Source of the DNA: Brugia malayi
Taxonomy: Eukaryota; Nematoda; Chromadorea; Rhabditida; Onchocercidae
Direction: 5' to 3'
Length of the DNA: 64,000 nt
Assembly: GCF_000002995.4 (NCBI RefSeq)
Contig: NW_025062475.1
Location: 12,432,687-12,496,686 of the forward strand
The position numbers and the translations under genes are program-made. The notes beneath the pieces were generated by a model. It worked only from the letters and a program-made list of their open reading frames with translations, searched no databases and had not been told where the DNA came from. Shown here in pieces: positions 29,601-41,848 of this stretch (the stretch's first letter is position 1; the number at the start of each line of letters is the position of its first letter).

Positions 29601-32600
29601 TTGCTTCATGCTAAAAGACTTATCATAATTTGAGGGCAAAATTAATTAATTATTCAGCTGGTTAAATTGTTGGATTGCTATTTTTCCATCGAATTTCGTC
29701 TATAAAATTCCATATATTAGGCGAGAAAGCTTGACAGATTGTTACCATGACCTTTGACATCAATATAGAATGGTTTTCAATATGTGATCCAATTGTGATA
29801 AATGAGATGCATTGCATTAAATAATTGAATTGCTATCCGGTTGATTCATTTCTGGACGGATAGATGAAAAATTCTGTCTTCTGTATGACTGACTGCTTTC
29901 CAGTGAATTTCTAATATTTTCCAGTAAACGAATGAATTCTCTAGTGTTAGAAATTTTTCATTATTTTGAAAAAGATAAAAAAAGATATAATTATTTTGAA
30001 AAAAAAAAAAAAAAAAAAGATAATTAGTAGTAGTAGGTCGAATAATGAGTGATCATATGTCTAAATGTAATTGGTAGTCCCAGAAGCAATGTATTAATAC
30101 TTTAATTTATTCATATGTATTCAATAAATGAGCGTTATTTTTATTGCATTGTTGACAATCTTATCAAAATTCAGGATTAAATTTGGATATTTTTAATGCA
30201 AAATATTAACTTTTAAATTAGATTCATGGAATTGAATTGAAGCAAATAATTACACTGATATGTATTTGAATTATTTATATTATGTCGACTAATATGATCA
30301 TCTGATTATGACTATTACAATTTGTTTTCATAATTTCTATTTTTATCTAATTTATATTACACTTTATAAAGCAATATTCATAAGGCTTTTATTAATAAAG
30401 CTGTTATTAATTCTAAAATAGATGTATTTTTCTTTCATTCTTTATCACATATTGAGTTAAAAAAGCAATCTTTATAATTTGAACAAAAACTGAAGTTATT
30501 AATAAATTATATTATGCGAAAGTGTCATAATACTTCTTCTGCATTTCATTAAAAAGCAGAAATAAACAAAAGAAATTCAAAATTAGCTAAAAATTAAATT
30601 ATTTCGAAATGAATATGTGAATGTTATTTTTAACGGTCAAATCATTTACTCCTTGTTAACAATGAAAATTGTAATGATAAATGATAAGACGACAAGTGAA
30701 ACAATGATAACTGAAATGAGGTGAAAGTATAAGATGAAGTAAAGATAAATGAGAAACGAACTGACATCATAAATAATGGATCACTGTCCTCGAGTGCCAT
30801 AAGTATTTGTCCTGTAAAATCATCGAAAGCAGTTGTTTACGGAATGATAGACAGCATCGATGGCCAACCATCACTCTGTCAACTCTAAGTGATAAAGCAG
30901 TATCAGCAACATTAGCAGCAGCACTACCACCACTATCATAACTCATCCATCCTTTACTTTACTTATATAAGTTCTAAAATCACTTATCAGTCAGCTGTTC
31001 CATTTCTGTACCTACTACTGTTCATATTTTCTTTTCTAAATTCTTTCATTGGTTATTTCTTTAAGCAGGGATAGATGAAACTACTATTGAATGTTGCTGC
31101 AAATGAGTCATAATTAGCTGATCATGTGTCATCTGTCAACTGTATGACTCTCTGTCTTTCGGGATTACGGTATTTCTTCTAGTTTAGAATGAGTGGAAGG
31201 ACAGAGCCGAAAAGTACGAGAGATATGGATGAATAAATATCAGAGTATATTCTATGAAATAACGTTCATGAGCATATATATATATTCTTCCCATATTTAA
31301 TTTATTTAAAATTTGAAAAAAAGATTGAAATTGAAATACTGAACCGAAATACTATCATTTCGGTAAAATGTGCAAAATTGAATTGTAGACAAAAGATAAG
31401 TTGGTGACAAACGATGTGTCATCCTATATCAAGGATAGAATTAACTTTAACTTTTCTCAATTATCTCCTTACTCTGGAAAGATATCACCAAATTGCTGAA
31501 AATTTTCAATTGTAACAAAAAACGAAACGCTCTTTCGAATTATGAATATTAATGCTTGAATAATTTCAAAATAAGTCATCGAAATACATTCTTATATAGA
31601 AAAAAATTACTAAAATTATGAAAAGATTTGCCATAATTAGTATCTACTTAAAATTATATAGGTTAAATTTGTAATTCTCTCATCATATATATTCTTAATT
31701 AATATTGTTAATACTTTTTCAAATAAGTTTGTTTAGCAAAGTGGCAATCATTTTTATTATCTTCCTACGATAATTTTTATAATTAATTATTAATCTTGCA
31801 TCAATTTTTTTTTTTTTATTCTCAATTATAAATTTCAAATGTTAAAAAATGTTCAAAATTTTTGGGTGTTACGAAAACAACGAATGAACTGGTGGAAAAC
31901 TGAGCAAAATCACATATTATATCAAATAGTTAACAAGGACATATCGATGCATTTGAAATGAGAAATACTAAAATCGAATTTGAAATAGTTAAATTGAATT
32001 TCATCTTTCAGAGAAAATCATGTCTATTCGCAGATAATAGATATTGCGTATGAGGATTTTTAAGACATACTCCACTTATTACTCTTAGTATTATCCATTT
32101 TTGTCAACTGCTAAGTCAACCTCATCAGAAATACCAATAAAACTTATATTATGCCAACTAAATTAAGCATAACAAGAACACGTGTGCCATGAAAACATTT
32201 TCTAAAATATATTTTAGCAGTGTCACTCGAGATTCATGGGTTAAAAATCAGAGATACTTTTGTCTCCTTATCAAGCAGGTCAAGTATAATTGATTCAATT
32301 GGTATCTCGAGTATCGGACAAAAAAAAGAAGAAAAAAAAAACAAAGTTTATTCAAGCGTATATACTCCAATTTAATAGTGAAGGAAATTTCATCTTTAAG
32401 AAATTATAGACAGCAAAATTTATTAACAGAATTTATTAAATTGCTCAAATATTATGTTTAAAACAATAGTTAAAAATCGATCATCGAACATATATATCCG
32501 TATGATGATTTACAGCAGGGAATCATTACAGATATTAGAGATAAAATACGGTGCTGATGGGAATATAGATTAATACATTTAAATGCCGATCCTATAAAAT

Positions 32601-33118
32601 TTTTTAGTGACAAATACTCCGAAAATGTAATCTAAAAATCTTAACGACTCTAAAGTAATACTTTAAAATTATAAAACAATTGGTAAAAGGAAAGCACTGA
32701 TGTTTCATCAGAAATTTTGAAATATAATAAATATGAAATTTTAAGGACTCAAACTTGTCGTTTTACGCTCAAAGAAGCTATTATTATTAAAGAATTTTTT
32801 CAGTGTTCAACTTAGCTTTGATCTTGAGAAAAACTGAAGTAAAACTCAGGAAACATTAATGTTTTCCTAAATCACTAAACAAATAGAATGATACTTTATC
32901 AAATCCTTAATCTGTTTTCTTCCATCGTCTACAAATGAATTAAACTTCAGTTTAAATAATTCCCACATTTACCGACCAATCAACCAGTCAAAGTCGCTAA
33001 TTATCAAAAGTTGCACTCATATATGCAAGAATTACTTACTGCTGTTGTTACCATCCATTTGGAACATCTCAGTTTTCAAAAACTTCAAAAGTCCCAACAG
33101 CACAAAAGACTGATACAT
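14695..33118 (-). CDS. Secreted FN3-like protein with GPI-type tail
   Basis: Ab initio six-exon model, 291 residues. Exons, 5' to 3': 33118-33040, 30811-30766, 17985-17802, 17105-16882, 15555-15365, 14846-14695. All intron phases agree and the summed length is 876 bases including the stop. The first exon starts MYQSFVLLGLLKFLKT, a plausible signal peptide. Residues about 85-180 look like a fibronectin type III fold, centred on WYYICVEWEN (114-123) followed by a spaced cysteine and a TLDRSGK turn. The last 18 residues include FSTFLFCLLIFHAIS, suited to a GPI-anchor signal or a short membrane anchor. NES and NYS are possible N-glycosylation sites. The last four exons are the firm part. The 46-base second exon uses a weak donor (GTCAGT) and the first exon rests on phase and signal-peptide character. 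A cell-surface role is inference; I do not know the orthologue. Confidence 0.55.
15777..15908. repeat. TG/TATG microsatellite
   Basis: About 130 bases of interrupted TG repeats with TATG interruptions. It lies in the intron between the fourth and fifth exons of the FN3-like gene and looks like an ordinary, probably length-variable microsatellite. Confidence 0.95.
16076..16133. repeat. 29-bp tandem duplication
   Basis: Two near-identical adjacent copies with a period of 29 bases, each containing AGGTTAGGTAAGTAATTGAT. The repeat lies in an intron of the FN3-like gene. Confidence 0.85.
19551..19690. repeat. AAT trinucleotide-rich tract
   Basis: About 140 bases dominated by AAT/TAA triplets with scattered substitutions. 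It is a low-complexity intronic or intergenic repeat. Confidence 0.9.
19919..20050 (+). CDS. Possible small ORF, 43 codons
   Basis: A plus-strand ORF starts at ATG and ends at TAG. It stands out from the surrounding AT-rich DNA because of its charged, helix-like content: the start reads MTDVVERLDNRDLRRYQRM, and a second part (DYDFLLAITMRDCLRNC) is amphipathic. The opposite strand is not open over the same stretch. No family is recognised and no splice partner was found. It may be a genuine small gene, an exon or chance. Confidence 0.25.
   Translation: MTDVVERLDNRDLRRYQRMTDYDFLLAITMRDCLRNCLLQAFY
20809..20914. repeat. 53-bp tandem duplication
   Basis: Two adjacent copies of a 53-base unit beginning CTTCTTGTGTTTATTC, differing at one position (GTC versus ATC). 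The near identity suggests a recent duplication. Confidence 0.9.
25885..26240 (-). other. Coding-like island on the minus strand
   Basis: A GC-elevated block within very AT-rich DNA. Two minus-strand frames have purine-first, protein-like codon use. One, at about 26226-26075, includes MGTKMKKKDEYELYYKLNL and then a CT/GA repeat that reads as Glu-Arg. The other, at about 25982-25870, includes NALQPDENNKSVANGTRKD and runs to a stop. On the plus strand, 25896-25980 could also be an exon (CACACAG acceptor, TTCAG|GTAACA donor). No coherent gene model was reached. Exon, regulatory element or chance all remain possible. Confidence 0.2.
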
Positions 33119-33917
33119 TGAGTTGAGAGTGCTCTGATGACTTCAATTCACGCATTATAAAGACGTCATATCATGACAACCAACGGAAATTGTAGCATCA
33201 ATTTAAAATTGAATAACTCAACCAACAAAGAACTGAAGTTCCTTTATATTTTTGAAAAGGAATAACTGTAATCTAGAAGGCAATGTACACAACTACGTCA
33301 TTTGGAAAAAGTATTACGGATATGAAATATAATATTCCTCACTGCTTCTCCATTTAATGTTGCTGAAGTCTTCTGAGGACCACTTTCTCTTCTAGTCTGA
33401 GATGTTGAACAGATTAAATCTAAAGTTAAACTTAAATTCTTATGTCCAAAAAGAGAAAATAGTTCCTATGAATTTTTATAAAACAAAGGGGAAAAATGAT
33501 ATGCAGCTAATTTATTTCCTTTGAAAAGCACTACACACAATCTCATTCTTGAGAAAATTCTCCATTATTCAAGATGAAAAATGATTTACCAATATTTATT
33601 CAGCAAAAAGTAGATAAAAATAAAACACACGGTCGACAAAACAATCGGCATATTTTTTAAGTTATGAAAACATATTGCAAAAAATAAAAAAAAATTTTTA
33701 GAAAAAAGAATTCTCGCAATGTGCATAAAAAAAAATCTCGTACAAACATTTTTCAAGCCTTCCAGAAATACAAAATAGAAATGAATATAATGATGTAATT
33801 TGGTTGGCAGAGATCAAACAAGACAATAATCCATTCAACTTTTTTGTTATTGGTGGGAAGCATTACATTACATTACTTCGAAATCTAATATAATAAATAG
33901 AATAAAGTGAGAAAAAA

Positions 33918-36900
33918 TTACTCTGCAGTAGATCTGATTCGTTTAATCTTTGGAAAGTGATCCTCTAAGCCACCACTTTCAGGACCCATAGTTGTTTGAA
34001 CGCTATCCGTGCCCTAAACTATCATTATTAATCAATTCAACGGTGGCTTACTTTTCAGTTGCAGCACCATTAGTAACATGCAGAAATATTTTCTGCAAAA
34101 GCACTTCATTAAAATTTAAAATACTTCAGTATCACATGCTGAAAGACATAATATCTACTTATAATTGAAGAAAGTATGATTTTGATGACATACACGATAG
34201 GTATCGGACGACAAACTGCATGAATGCAAAACATCAAGTTTCTTTTGAATTAGCGGCCACAATATATCATCTGCTGTACCTTTAGCAATTAAATATTGAA
34301 CGAAAACTGAATCTTTCTGTCCAAGTCTATGAGCACGATCTTCAGCTTGCTTCAAAGTCTACAAAAAGAAAAACTATTTTGATGAAGTTAGAAGTTAGCT
34401 AACGATATCATCAAAATTGCATAAATAACTATTTTAAAACCATGGTCGTTTGGAACTTTTCAGTTTAAGTTATTCTAAGCCTTTCTATTCTAAACTGCAA
34501 TCGTTGTCTAGTTCTAATTCGTAATTTATACAATATAAGTATACTATCATATTAGAAATGGTCAATATTAAGTCTATTTTATAGATATTCTTCGGTGGCA
34601 CATAGTATCGATAAGTTATATCGAAATAAACGATGAATATTATTCCTTCATTTGATGCAATAATTTAACAAGATAATTTTACACTTCCTACAAATGATCC
34701 CAAAAATTTAATTGTGAGAATGGAGAATTAAAATTAGCTAATATAAAAGGATCAATTTTCACATCAAAAATGTGATTAATGCTTGACAAAAACCTTAACT
34801 GATATTTCCATGACAAGATATTTGCTGAAGACTTAAAATAATCCCTGAAGCCTTAAAACTTCATTCATTACCGCAAAAGATCGCCTCAGGAACTAGAAAA
34901 TTTCAAAAAAAAAAAAAAGAAAAAACTAGAAAATTCGAATAACTTCACAAATTTGGCAATACAAATCAATGTTGACAGTAGTACTAACACCTGGATTCCA
35001 ATGTAATTCAGCGAATACAACAACCGATGCGGCAGTTAGAGTGACACCGATACCTGCAGCAGTTATTGATAAAACTGCAACCATAACATCATCATTTTCC
35101 TGAAACAACCGACATTGCTCATCACGTAACCGGCTAGCCGTAGTACCATCGATTCGTATCGATCGCAACCCCTGTAACAAATATCGCAAATATTCTGATT
35201 TTTAGTTAAATAAATCAATTCTGAAATCATTACTTGATCCAAAAAAAAAAAATTCGCCACCAAATCCCATCTTGCTCATTTCATTAACTCTTCACCTGCA
35301 CGTTCTAACAAAAAAAAAAAAAAATTATGTATTATTATATTCCGGATATATTAAAGAAATTATCAGTTGATAACCTTTTTCGCGACGTCTATTGATATCA
35401 TATCCAAAACAACTTGATGGTGAGCAAATATTAGCACTTTCTTTTTTGGTGCACCATCATAAAAATAATGATCAATAATATACCGAGCAACACTCTTCGC
35501 TTTAGCAATTCCCGTTTCGTAGTAGTACTCAACCAGCCTTTGATGCTTTGTATCATTATCCTAGAAATGAAAAGCCATCATAATCTTAAGTACTACTTGC
35601 TTAATGTATTTAAGCTTAATGATAACTTTAAGAAAAACCTTAGCACCACTATAAGCAGCCTTTGCTTCTCGCAATTTGCTAATATTTGTATAAATGGAAT
35701 CATCCGTTAGATTAACAACTTCTCGTTTCTTCATTGGAAGATCATTAAGGACATCATTTTTCAACCTCCTAAAAAAGTTTTCGACTGAAATTATCGTTTA
35801 GAAAAATCACAATATAGTACCAAATGAGGCAGCAGAAAGTCTCACCTCAACATGACGGTACCCGTTAAAATTATTGCTAACTCATCACTATTTGTACAGC
35901 CCTTGGCTTCAAAACTGTATTTCCCCTGTTTACCATCACAGTACCGAATTGCAAAGTCGCGGTAATTTGGGAACATCTTAGAATCGATAATACGAATTTG
36001 GCTGAATAGTTCAACTGGACGTGAAAGAGCTGGCGTTCCAGTCAGCAAAATAACTCGTAATGCTTTTTTCTGAGTGAATTGATCAATGATAAGTAACAAA
36101 ACATGCTAGAAGAAATAACCAAAGTGCGGTAAAACAATATTAAAAGTGAATTAGATTTAAAAAAAAAAAAAAAAAGACAAATGAATTCATTTGGAATATT
36201 TAAATTAAAAAGCTGAAAAGTCAAATTAGACTCATATCATAAGTTTTTAGAAAACTTACTGAAATATTCGTAGCAACTTTGGTTCTTTGAGCATTACTAT
36301 CCTTCAGCAAATGCGACTCATCCTTGAAATTAAAGGGCACATTAAGATCGGGGAAAAATAAAAATATTGAATATTTAAAGGAAAAAAAGTAAATTCTATT
36401 TTAGTGATGCTATTGAGCCTTGAAAAAAACCGACTTACAAAAATGATTGCTTTAAAGTCGTATTCAATAAGATGAGACTGTTTGGAAACCATTAAATCAT
36501 AACTCATAATTACCACCATTTGCTTGGTTTTTTTTAATGGCAAACGATCACTTCCTTTTTCGATAACGATAATTTCACCAACAGCCGGTAAAAAACTCTC
36601 GAACTGCTATAAGTTTAACAAATTGAACTTTAATTAAACTAATTTCACCGGATAAAAAAATAAAGCTAACTGACATTTATGTGTAAATTTCCGATTTCTA
36701 ATACCAGAAAGACGAATTGCGATTTCGTTATGCAATGTAAAACTTCAATCTTTAATTGGCAACAAAGACATGCATACATTCAACCACGAGAATTTTACAG
36801 ACGATGGACATATAATAAGCAGAGGCCAATCACATTTAAAATACCGAGCTATACCAAGAGCCTGGATCGATTTGCCAAGACCCATTTCATCAGCCAGAAG

Positions 36901-38348
36901 CAGTCGACCTCTTCTCATTACACCATATCTAGAAGACCACAAATTTCATTCTTTTGAATTTCAGTCTTCTCTATTTGAAGTAACTGCACAGATTTGAAGC
37001 TAAACCAATAACATATAGTAAAACATACATTACACCTCGACGCTGGTACGGAAAAAAAGCATCAACCAGTGTTTTTTCAATATGCTTCTCAAGATTGGGT
37101 TCGTTCAAGCCAACATTTGATTTACGGTAAGTTAACAATGTCTGCAAAAAAAAAAAAATAAGTTCTTAATAATAATAATAATAACAACTAATAAAAAAAA
37201 AAGAAAAGAAATAAGTTAACCAAGTCACCTTAACGACATGATCGGAAAATTTTTCGATTTCTAACGAGACATCATCCAATGATTGCAAGACATTCTCAAC
37301 TGTACAAATATCTTCCAAAGGAAATGACCATGCTGTTATCTTAGGAATGTAAATCCTAGATGGAATTGTTTTCAGAGCAGAGAGAATTGATTGACTGAAT
37401 GGAGTGAATTGCACCTAAAACAAAAAAAAAAAGTTTTCAATAATACGACAAGAAATACACAAAAAGGATAGTTAATCAATGATGGGTGGTTCAAAAAACA
37501 CAGTGTAATTTTATTTTCCTTTTGTCTTTTAAATTTACTTTTTTTTTCCAGTTCTTAATTTCTCTTGACGACTGCATTTTATGTACTTTACGTGTTAAAT
37601 GTGTAATTCCCGGCTTTTTTTTTAAAAAAAAAAAAAAAAAAAAAGTAGAAATAAGCATTTTATGAGTTTTTTCTCTTTAAAAAGATTTTTTTTAAAAAAA
37701 AAAAATAAAAACAAGAGTTTTATCTAATTATTTCATACGGCAGATATTATACTGCCTACTGTCAATATAATCTGTGCAGAAGAAAGAGAATCATAAACGC
37801 TGTCAATCACAAATGTAACTAACCTGAAAATATTTAGTGTCGATAAGCTTAAAAATAACGTTGACAGTAGTTCGTTTAAGATGAACGGTTGTAACAACGG
37901 GAGGTCGTTTAATAGGTGACAATATAGGCAATGCTTTACGATTCAGTTTAGCCTTCAGTGGAACAAACGGCGCAGACGTTGATGGTTGTTGTTGCTCAGC
38001 ACGATGTGTCATAGGTTGTGCTGAGTGGTCGGATGTAACTGCTGCAGGTAGCTTTGATCCATCATGTTCATTTGTTACAGATAGTTGTACAGGTTTACTT
38101 TCATCCCGAACTGTGACAGATACCTTCCTGGATGAATTTAAAGACCATAGTCCTGGTCGTAACATCATCTGTGCTTTTACGGATGTGTGTGAAGTATCAC
38201 CAGTGGTGGAACAATTACTCACTGTATTTATATGTTTCATGTTTTCCGGCTTCCCTTCACGTTCCTGTCGTAAAGCCATTCGTCGCAAAGCTTCTGCTCG
38301 ATTCCGTTCAATCCGTTTCAGTTGTTCGGTAGTTAATGAAGTGGCCAT
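33918..38348 (-). CDS. SMARCAL1: SMARCAL1/HARP annealing helicase
   Basis: SNF2-family ATPase that, in known relatives, binds RPA-coated single-stranded DNA at stalled forks and reanneals it. Exons, 5' to 3': 38348-37824, 37414-37229, 37141-37029, 36928-36778, 36606-36439, 36322-36260, 36105-35846, 35768-35639, 35560-35375, 35171-34989, 34358-34194, then a weakly supported 34092-34078 and 34013-33918. About 746 residues, against 954 in human. The start resembles the SMARCAL1 RPA2-binding motif ([18 protein letters not shown]). A single HARP domain spans about 160-220. Helicase motifs: ADEMGLGKS (Lys294), DESH (382-385), [28 protein letters not shown], and WNPG joined to [11 protein letters not shown]. 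The last 36 residues, ending in basic KIKRIRS, are the least certain; a short alternative end directly after 34194 is possible. Confidence 0.93.
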
Positions 38349-38365
38349 ATCAAATCTAGCAACCT
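38349..38365 (-). promoter_or_regulatory. Possible trans-splice acceptor before SMARCAL1
   Basis: On the minus strand the ATG is preceded by GATTTAG followed by 16 bases. This is a spacing and motif typical of nematode spliced-leader acceptor sites. Use of a spliced leader is inferred from the nematode context only. Confidence 0.3.
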
Positions 38366-41300
38366 AAATCGTACATTTACAAGTTTTATTTATAAAACGA
38401 GTATCTTTGAGTCTGACCTAAATTATTCACTCATTGCTTCAATCATCATTCTCTTTTGTTTGGAGTTATCTTTACCGTTCTATCAAGAATTTTCTGAAAG
38501 AAATGAAAATATTAGTTGACAACGAAAAAAAAAAAAAAGTGGAAGATTTAAATTAGATATGAATCGTTGTCATAGAAGACCCGTTATTTTCCTGTCATAT
38601 GGAAATTCGGCTTCTCGACTTACATAGCCCTACTTGTCCTAAAAATTGTATTAATCTAGTTCATCCCGAATGGTCAATTCAATCAATCCACTTTCACAGT
38701 ACCATAACTTAACCTGTGAGAACTCGGATCATCAGTATTAAATTCTGGTCCTAAATATTGCCACAGAATCTCGAATATTGTAACAGAATTTCTGTCCAAA
38801 CATTTTCACGTTAAATAAGCTCACGACTAAACTTCGTTAAAACCCTCTCTCTCTCTCTCTCTCATAAGTGTCCTTAAAACAATCACAACAGTACATCTCA
38901 TTTCAAGCCTTCTGAAACTTCGAATGAATGAGCACCAAACATCAGAACCGATTTACTCTAACGTGGAACACTGAAATTCACAGGTCAGAACAACAACACA
39001 TAAAGTAGTCTTTGTCGGTGTTTCTGAATCTTTCGATCTTTCGAAGAGGAATATCATTGTTGCACACATTAGGAAGCATTTCCCATAGCTGTATGAATGA
39101 AAAAGTATTACAATCGTTAAAAAGTTTTATTTCGCAAATAAAACAAAAAAAAAAAAAAAGAAAAAAAAAAACGAACGATGGAGAGTACAGTGAACAACCA
39201 ATCAGCCACTATATTTACTTGTGTTTGAAATGATAAGAATGAATGAGAAGCAATCAGTTCAGAAAACGAATTTCTGAATGTTTCATTCCTGAATTTACTC
39301 AGACACTAAATATTAAATAAATGTACTGATAATTACTGTTGTAAATCATTCGCTGCCAACGAATTATATGATAAAGAGAATAAAATCATCGCTGTTACTC
39401 CTACTATCATATGATCACTCAGGAACGAAAAGCCAAATGCCATTATTCCTAGCACCGGAACAGTGGAAGGATGGGCATTAGATAGGAGTAATTTGGAGAC
39501 GATGAATTAATGACTGATTTCAAACTTGACCGGTAAAACAAAAACGAACAGTTATGTAAGTTATAACGATGGTAAAGATATATTAAAAAATTCATTTGAT
39601 TAAAAAGTCAAAAAATACACCAAATTTTCTGACTTTAGTAGGAAAAAACGGTTTGCGCAAAAGTATATTAATAACATTTTTTAAAACGATTGCAAATGAA
39701 GCAAAACGCGACCAGAAGAAGCATGACAATAATCGTTTCCGGGAAAACCATAAAGCAATAAGAAACAAATCATAAAGTTAAGAGAAACCATTACAAACAG
39801 TAATGAAAAGGACCAAAAATATGGATAGAGGCAATCATAGATTCGAATTTGAAGGATTTAAAAAAAAAAAAAAAAAAAGTGAGTACAAATAAAGAAAATA
39901 AATGAACAGCAAGCAAGCGTAGACGAATGAACTGTGTATGTATAAATAATGATGCGCATAAATGAGCAATAGTCAGGAAGATATTTTAAAAATGAAAATC
40001 GAATTACTGAAGTTAAAATAAAAAGAAATCAACTGATTAAATTCAATTGCCCTATAAGTGCAGTAAATAGTTATATCGAAATCTGCAAAATATACGGTAT
40101 GGAACTCACCGTAGATAAGCATATGTTAACCTTACACAAGCCTGATAGTCATGCAAGTACATCCTGCAAATCCCACGAATTCCAGAATACATCTAAAGAG
40201 CAACCCTAAATTAATTGCCTTAAGATAGAGTGTACGATAAACAATACATTCCGCCGTAACCTGTTCTCCCAGCTAACCAACAATACATCTCTCTTTCCCT
40301 CTCTCTCAAAATCGTATCAAAAAAGTTCGCCATCACGCACGCTAGCATTACCAAAAACTCTTTAATTGCACTATCATCCAGACAACAAAACTGACAATGA
40401 CGGTAATTAAAATCCTCACACTGATCGTTGCGTGAAAGGACACAAACCCAGTCAATGCTATTACAAAATATTTTCCTAGCATCTAATACTTAGCTTATAT
40501 CCCCTCTCTTTTTATATTCAAATAAATAAAAGTCAAGCTTAAAAAAATTTGTTACGTTAAACGTCAAAAAATTGAAATAAGGCGTGCCGAATTCCATTCC
40601 ATTCCCTATATATACTGCAAAACGCGCTTATCCGTTAAATAAAGAAAGAACAAGAGCATTAGAAAACAAAATAACTTTCACTGCACAATAAACTGCATGC
40701 ATATATTACATGCAAAAAGCATTAAACTTAAAACACATCGGTAATACTATGATCTCACAGCTTCCAAATGTGCCTGAGAATGAGCATTTCGCTTGCGTAC
40801 CATTTACGACCAAATTCTTGCACGCATTCACCACGTATACCTCACTAGAACAAATGCAGGTAACCGAAAACTTGTGTACCCTGCACTTTCACTGCTTGAA
40901 ATTTCATTTTGAATTCAAACTAACTGAAACTCCATATAGTTTACTAGAACTTGTTACGCTCGCAGTACCCCAAGGCAAATCAATAAAAACCTTGCCAATA
41001 TTTGCTTAAAACTATATATTTGTCATTAAGATTTTGTTTCCGTTACCTGCAAATGTCTTGCGAAAACGGTTGCAAAACGTGAGAAAAAAAATAGAAGAAA
41101 AGCAGAACTTGGAATATTATCTAATAAATACGTGGGCAGCATAAACTATATATATATACATATATAGTTTAATCATCGTGACCACGATAAACAAATAGTA
41201 TAACACAATAGCCTCTCCAGATGATTCCATTACATCAAATTTCCATCCCGCCAACATCCAAATCCGAATACCCAATAAAAAAAAAAAAATAAAGAAAACC

Positions 41301-41848
41301 AATAATCCGGTTGGAAGCCTTTTGTTATGAACAAGAAGGTTCCCGAAAACATTGTGAAAGCTACTACTAATAAAAAATAAAAGAAAAAAGTTTAGAATAA
41401 AAGAGAAAAATGTAACTGATAAGGCGAATAAGCTTTTTTTGTGCATTTCTGTTATAACTAATACAATACTAATATATAGATACACATTCAAACTGCGGAA
41501 ATAGTATAAAAAAAAAAAAAAAAAAAAAAAAACAACTCAAACCTTAAAAATGAATAAATGCAAGAAACTTATCAAAAAGGATGAAAAAAAAAAAAAAAAA
41601 ACAGAATAGAATAGAATGAAACGATAAGAAGTGCCGAAATTCTCCTCCGATTAATAGAATAAAAGTAACTCTCACAACTAGTTGCAATACATATTCTCCT
41701 TCTTTGGATGACTATCAAGTAAACTGGTAGGATATATTTTTCCTAAACACTTGCTAAGGAATACTACTAGAACATGAAGCACTATAATAACAATGCCATA
41801 ATTCATGGCAAATAACAATGAATGTTGCAAACAAAACGAAAGGATTGT
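38366..41848. other. SMARCAL1-LARP1 intergenic region
   Basis: About 3.5 kb between the LARP1 stop and the SMARCAL1 start. It probably includes the LARP1 3' UTR and the SMARCAL1 promoter. It holds a CT tract (38842-38864), poly-A runs (39148-39171, 39859-39878, 41509-41531) and an AT-rich palindrome at 41143-41170. A 99-codon plus-strand ORF at 40710-41009 has fairly balanced codons but no recognised product. No tight operon spacing is seen. Confidence 0.55.
41143..41170. repeat. AT-rich palindrome
   Basis: A 10-base arm AAACTATATA and its exact reverse complement TATATAGTTT flank an 8-base AT-rich loop. It lies downstream of LARP1 on the minus strand and could form a weak hairpin in the 3' UTR. 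It is poor in GC, so it is not a strong terminator-like structure. Confidence 0.7.

Larger units (their letters stand above)
17986..30765. other. 12.8-kb intron of the FN3-like gene
   Basis: In the gene model this is the second intron. It is mostly AT-rich DNA with simple repeats: AAT-type triplets near 19550-19690, ATT/ATC triplets near 22435-22482, four AACTG units near 23790-23812, and CT tracts near 26058-26082. It also holds a few coding-like islands, listed separately at 19919-20050 and 25885-26240, and a 96-codon minus-strand ORF at 23874-24164. Without transcript data it cannot be excluded that one or more of these belong to extra exons or nested genes. Confidence 0.4.

Noticed and set aside
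35308..35316. Possible 9-base micro-exon of SMARCAL1 (NVQ)
   Set aside because: Adding it lengthens a segment that otherwise has exactly the same length as remembered human SMARCAL1 between VVLD and IRIDG; direct joining of 35375 to 35171 is phase-compatible.
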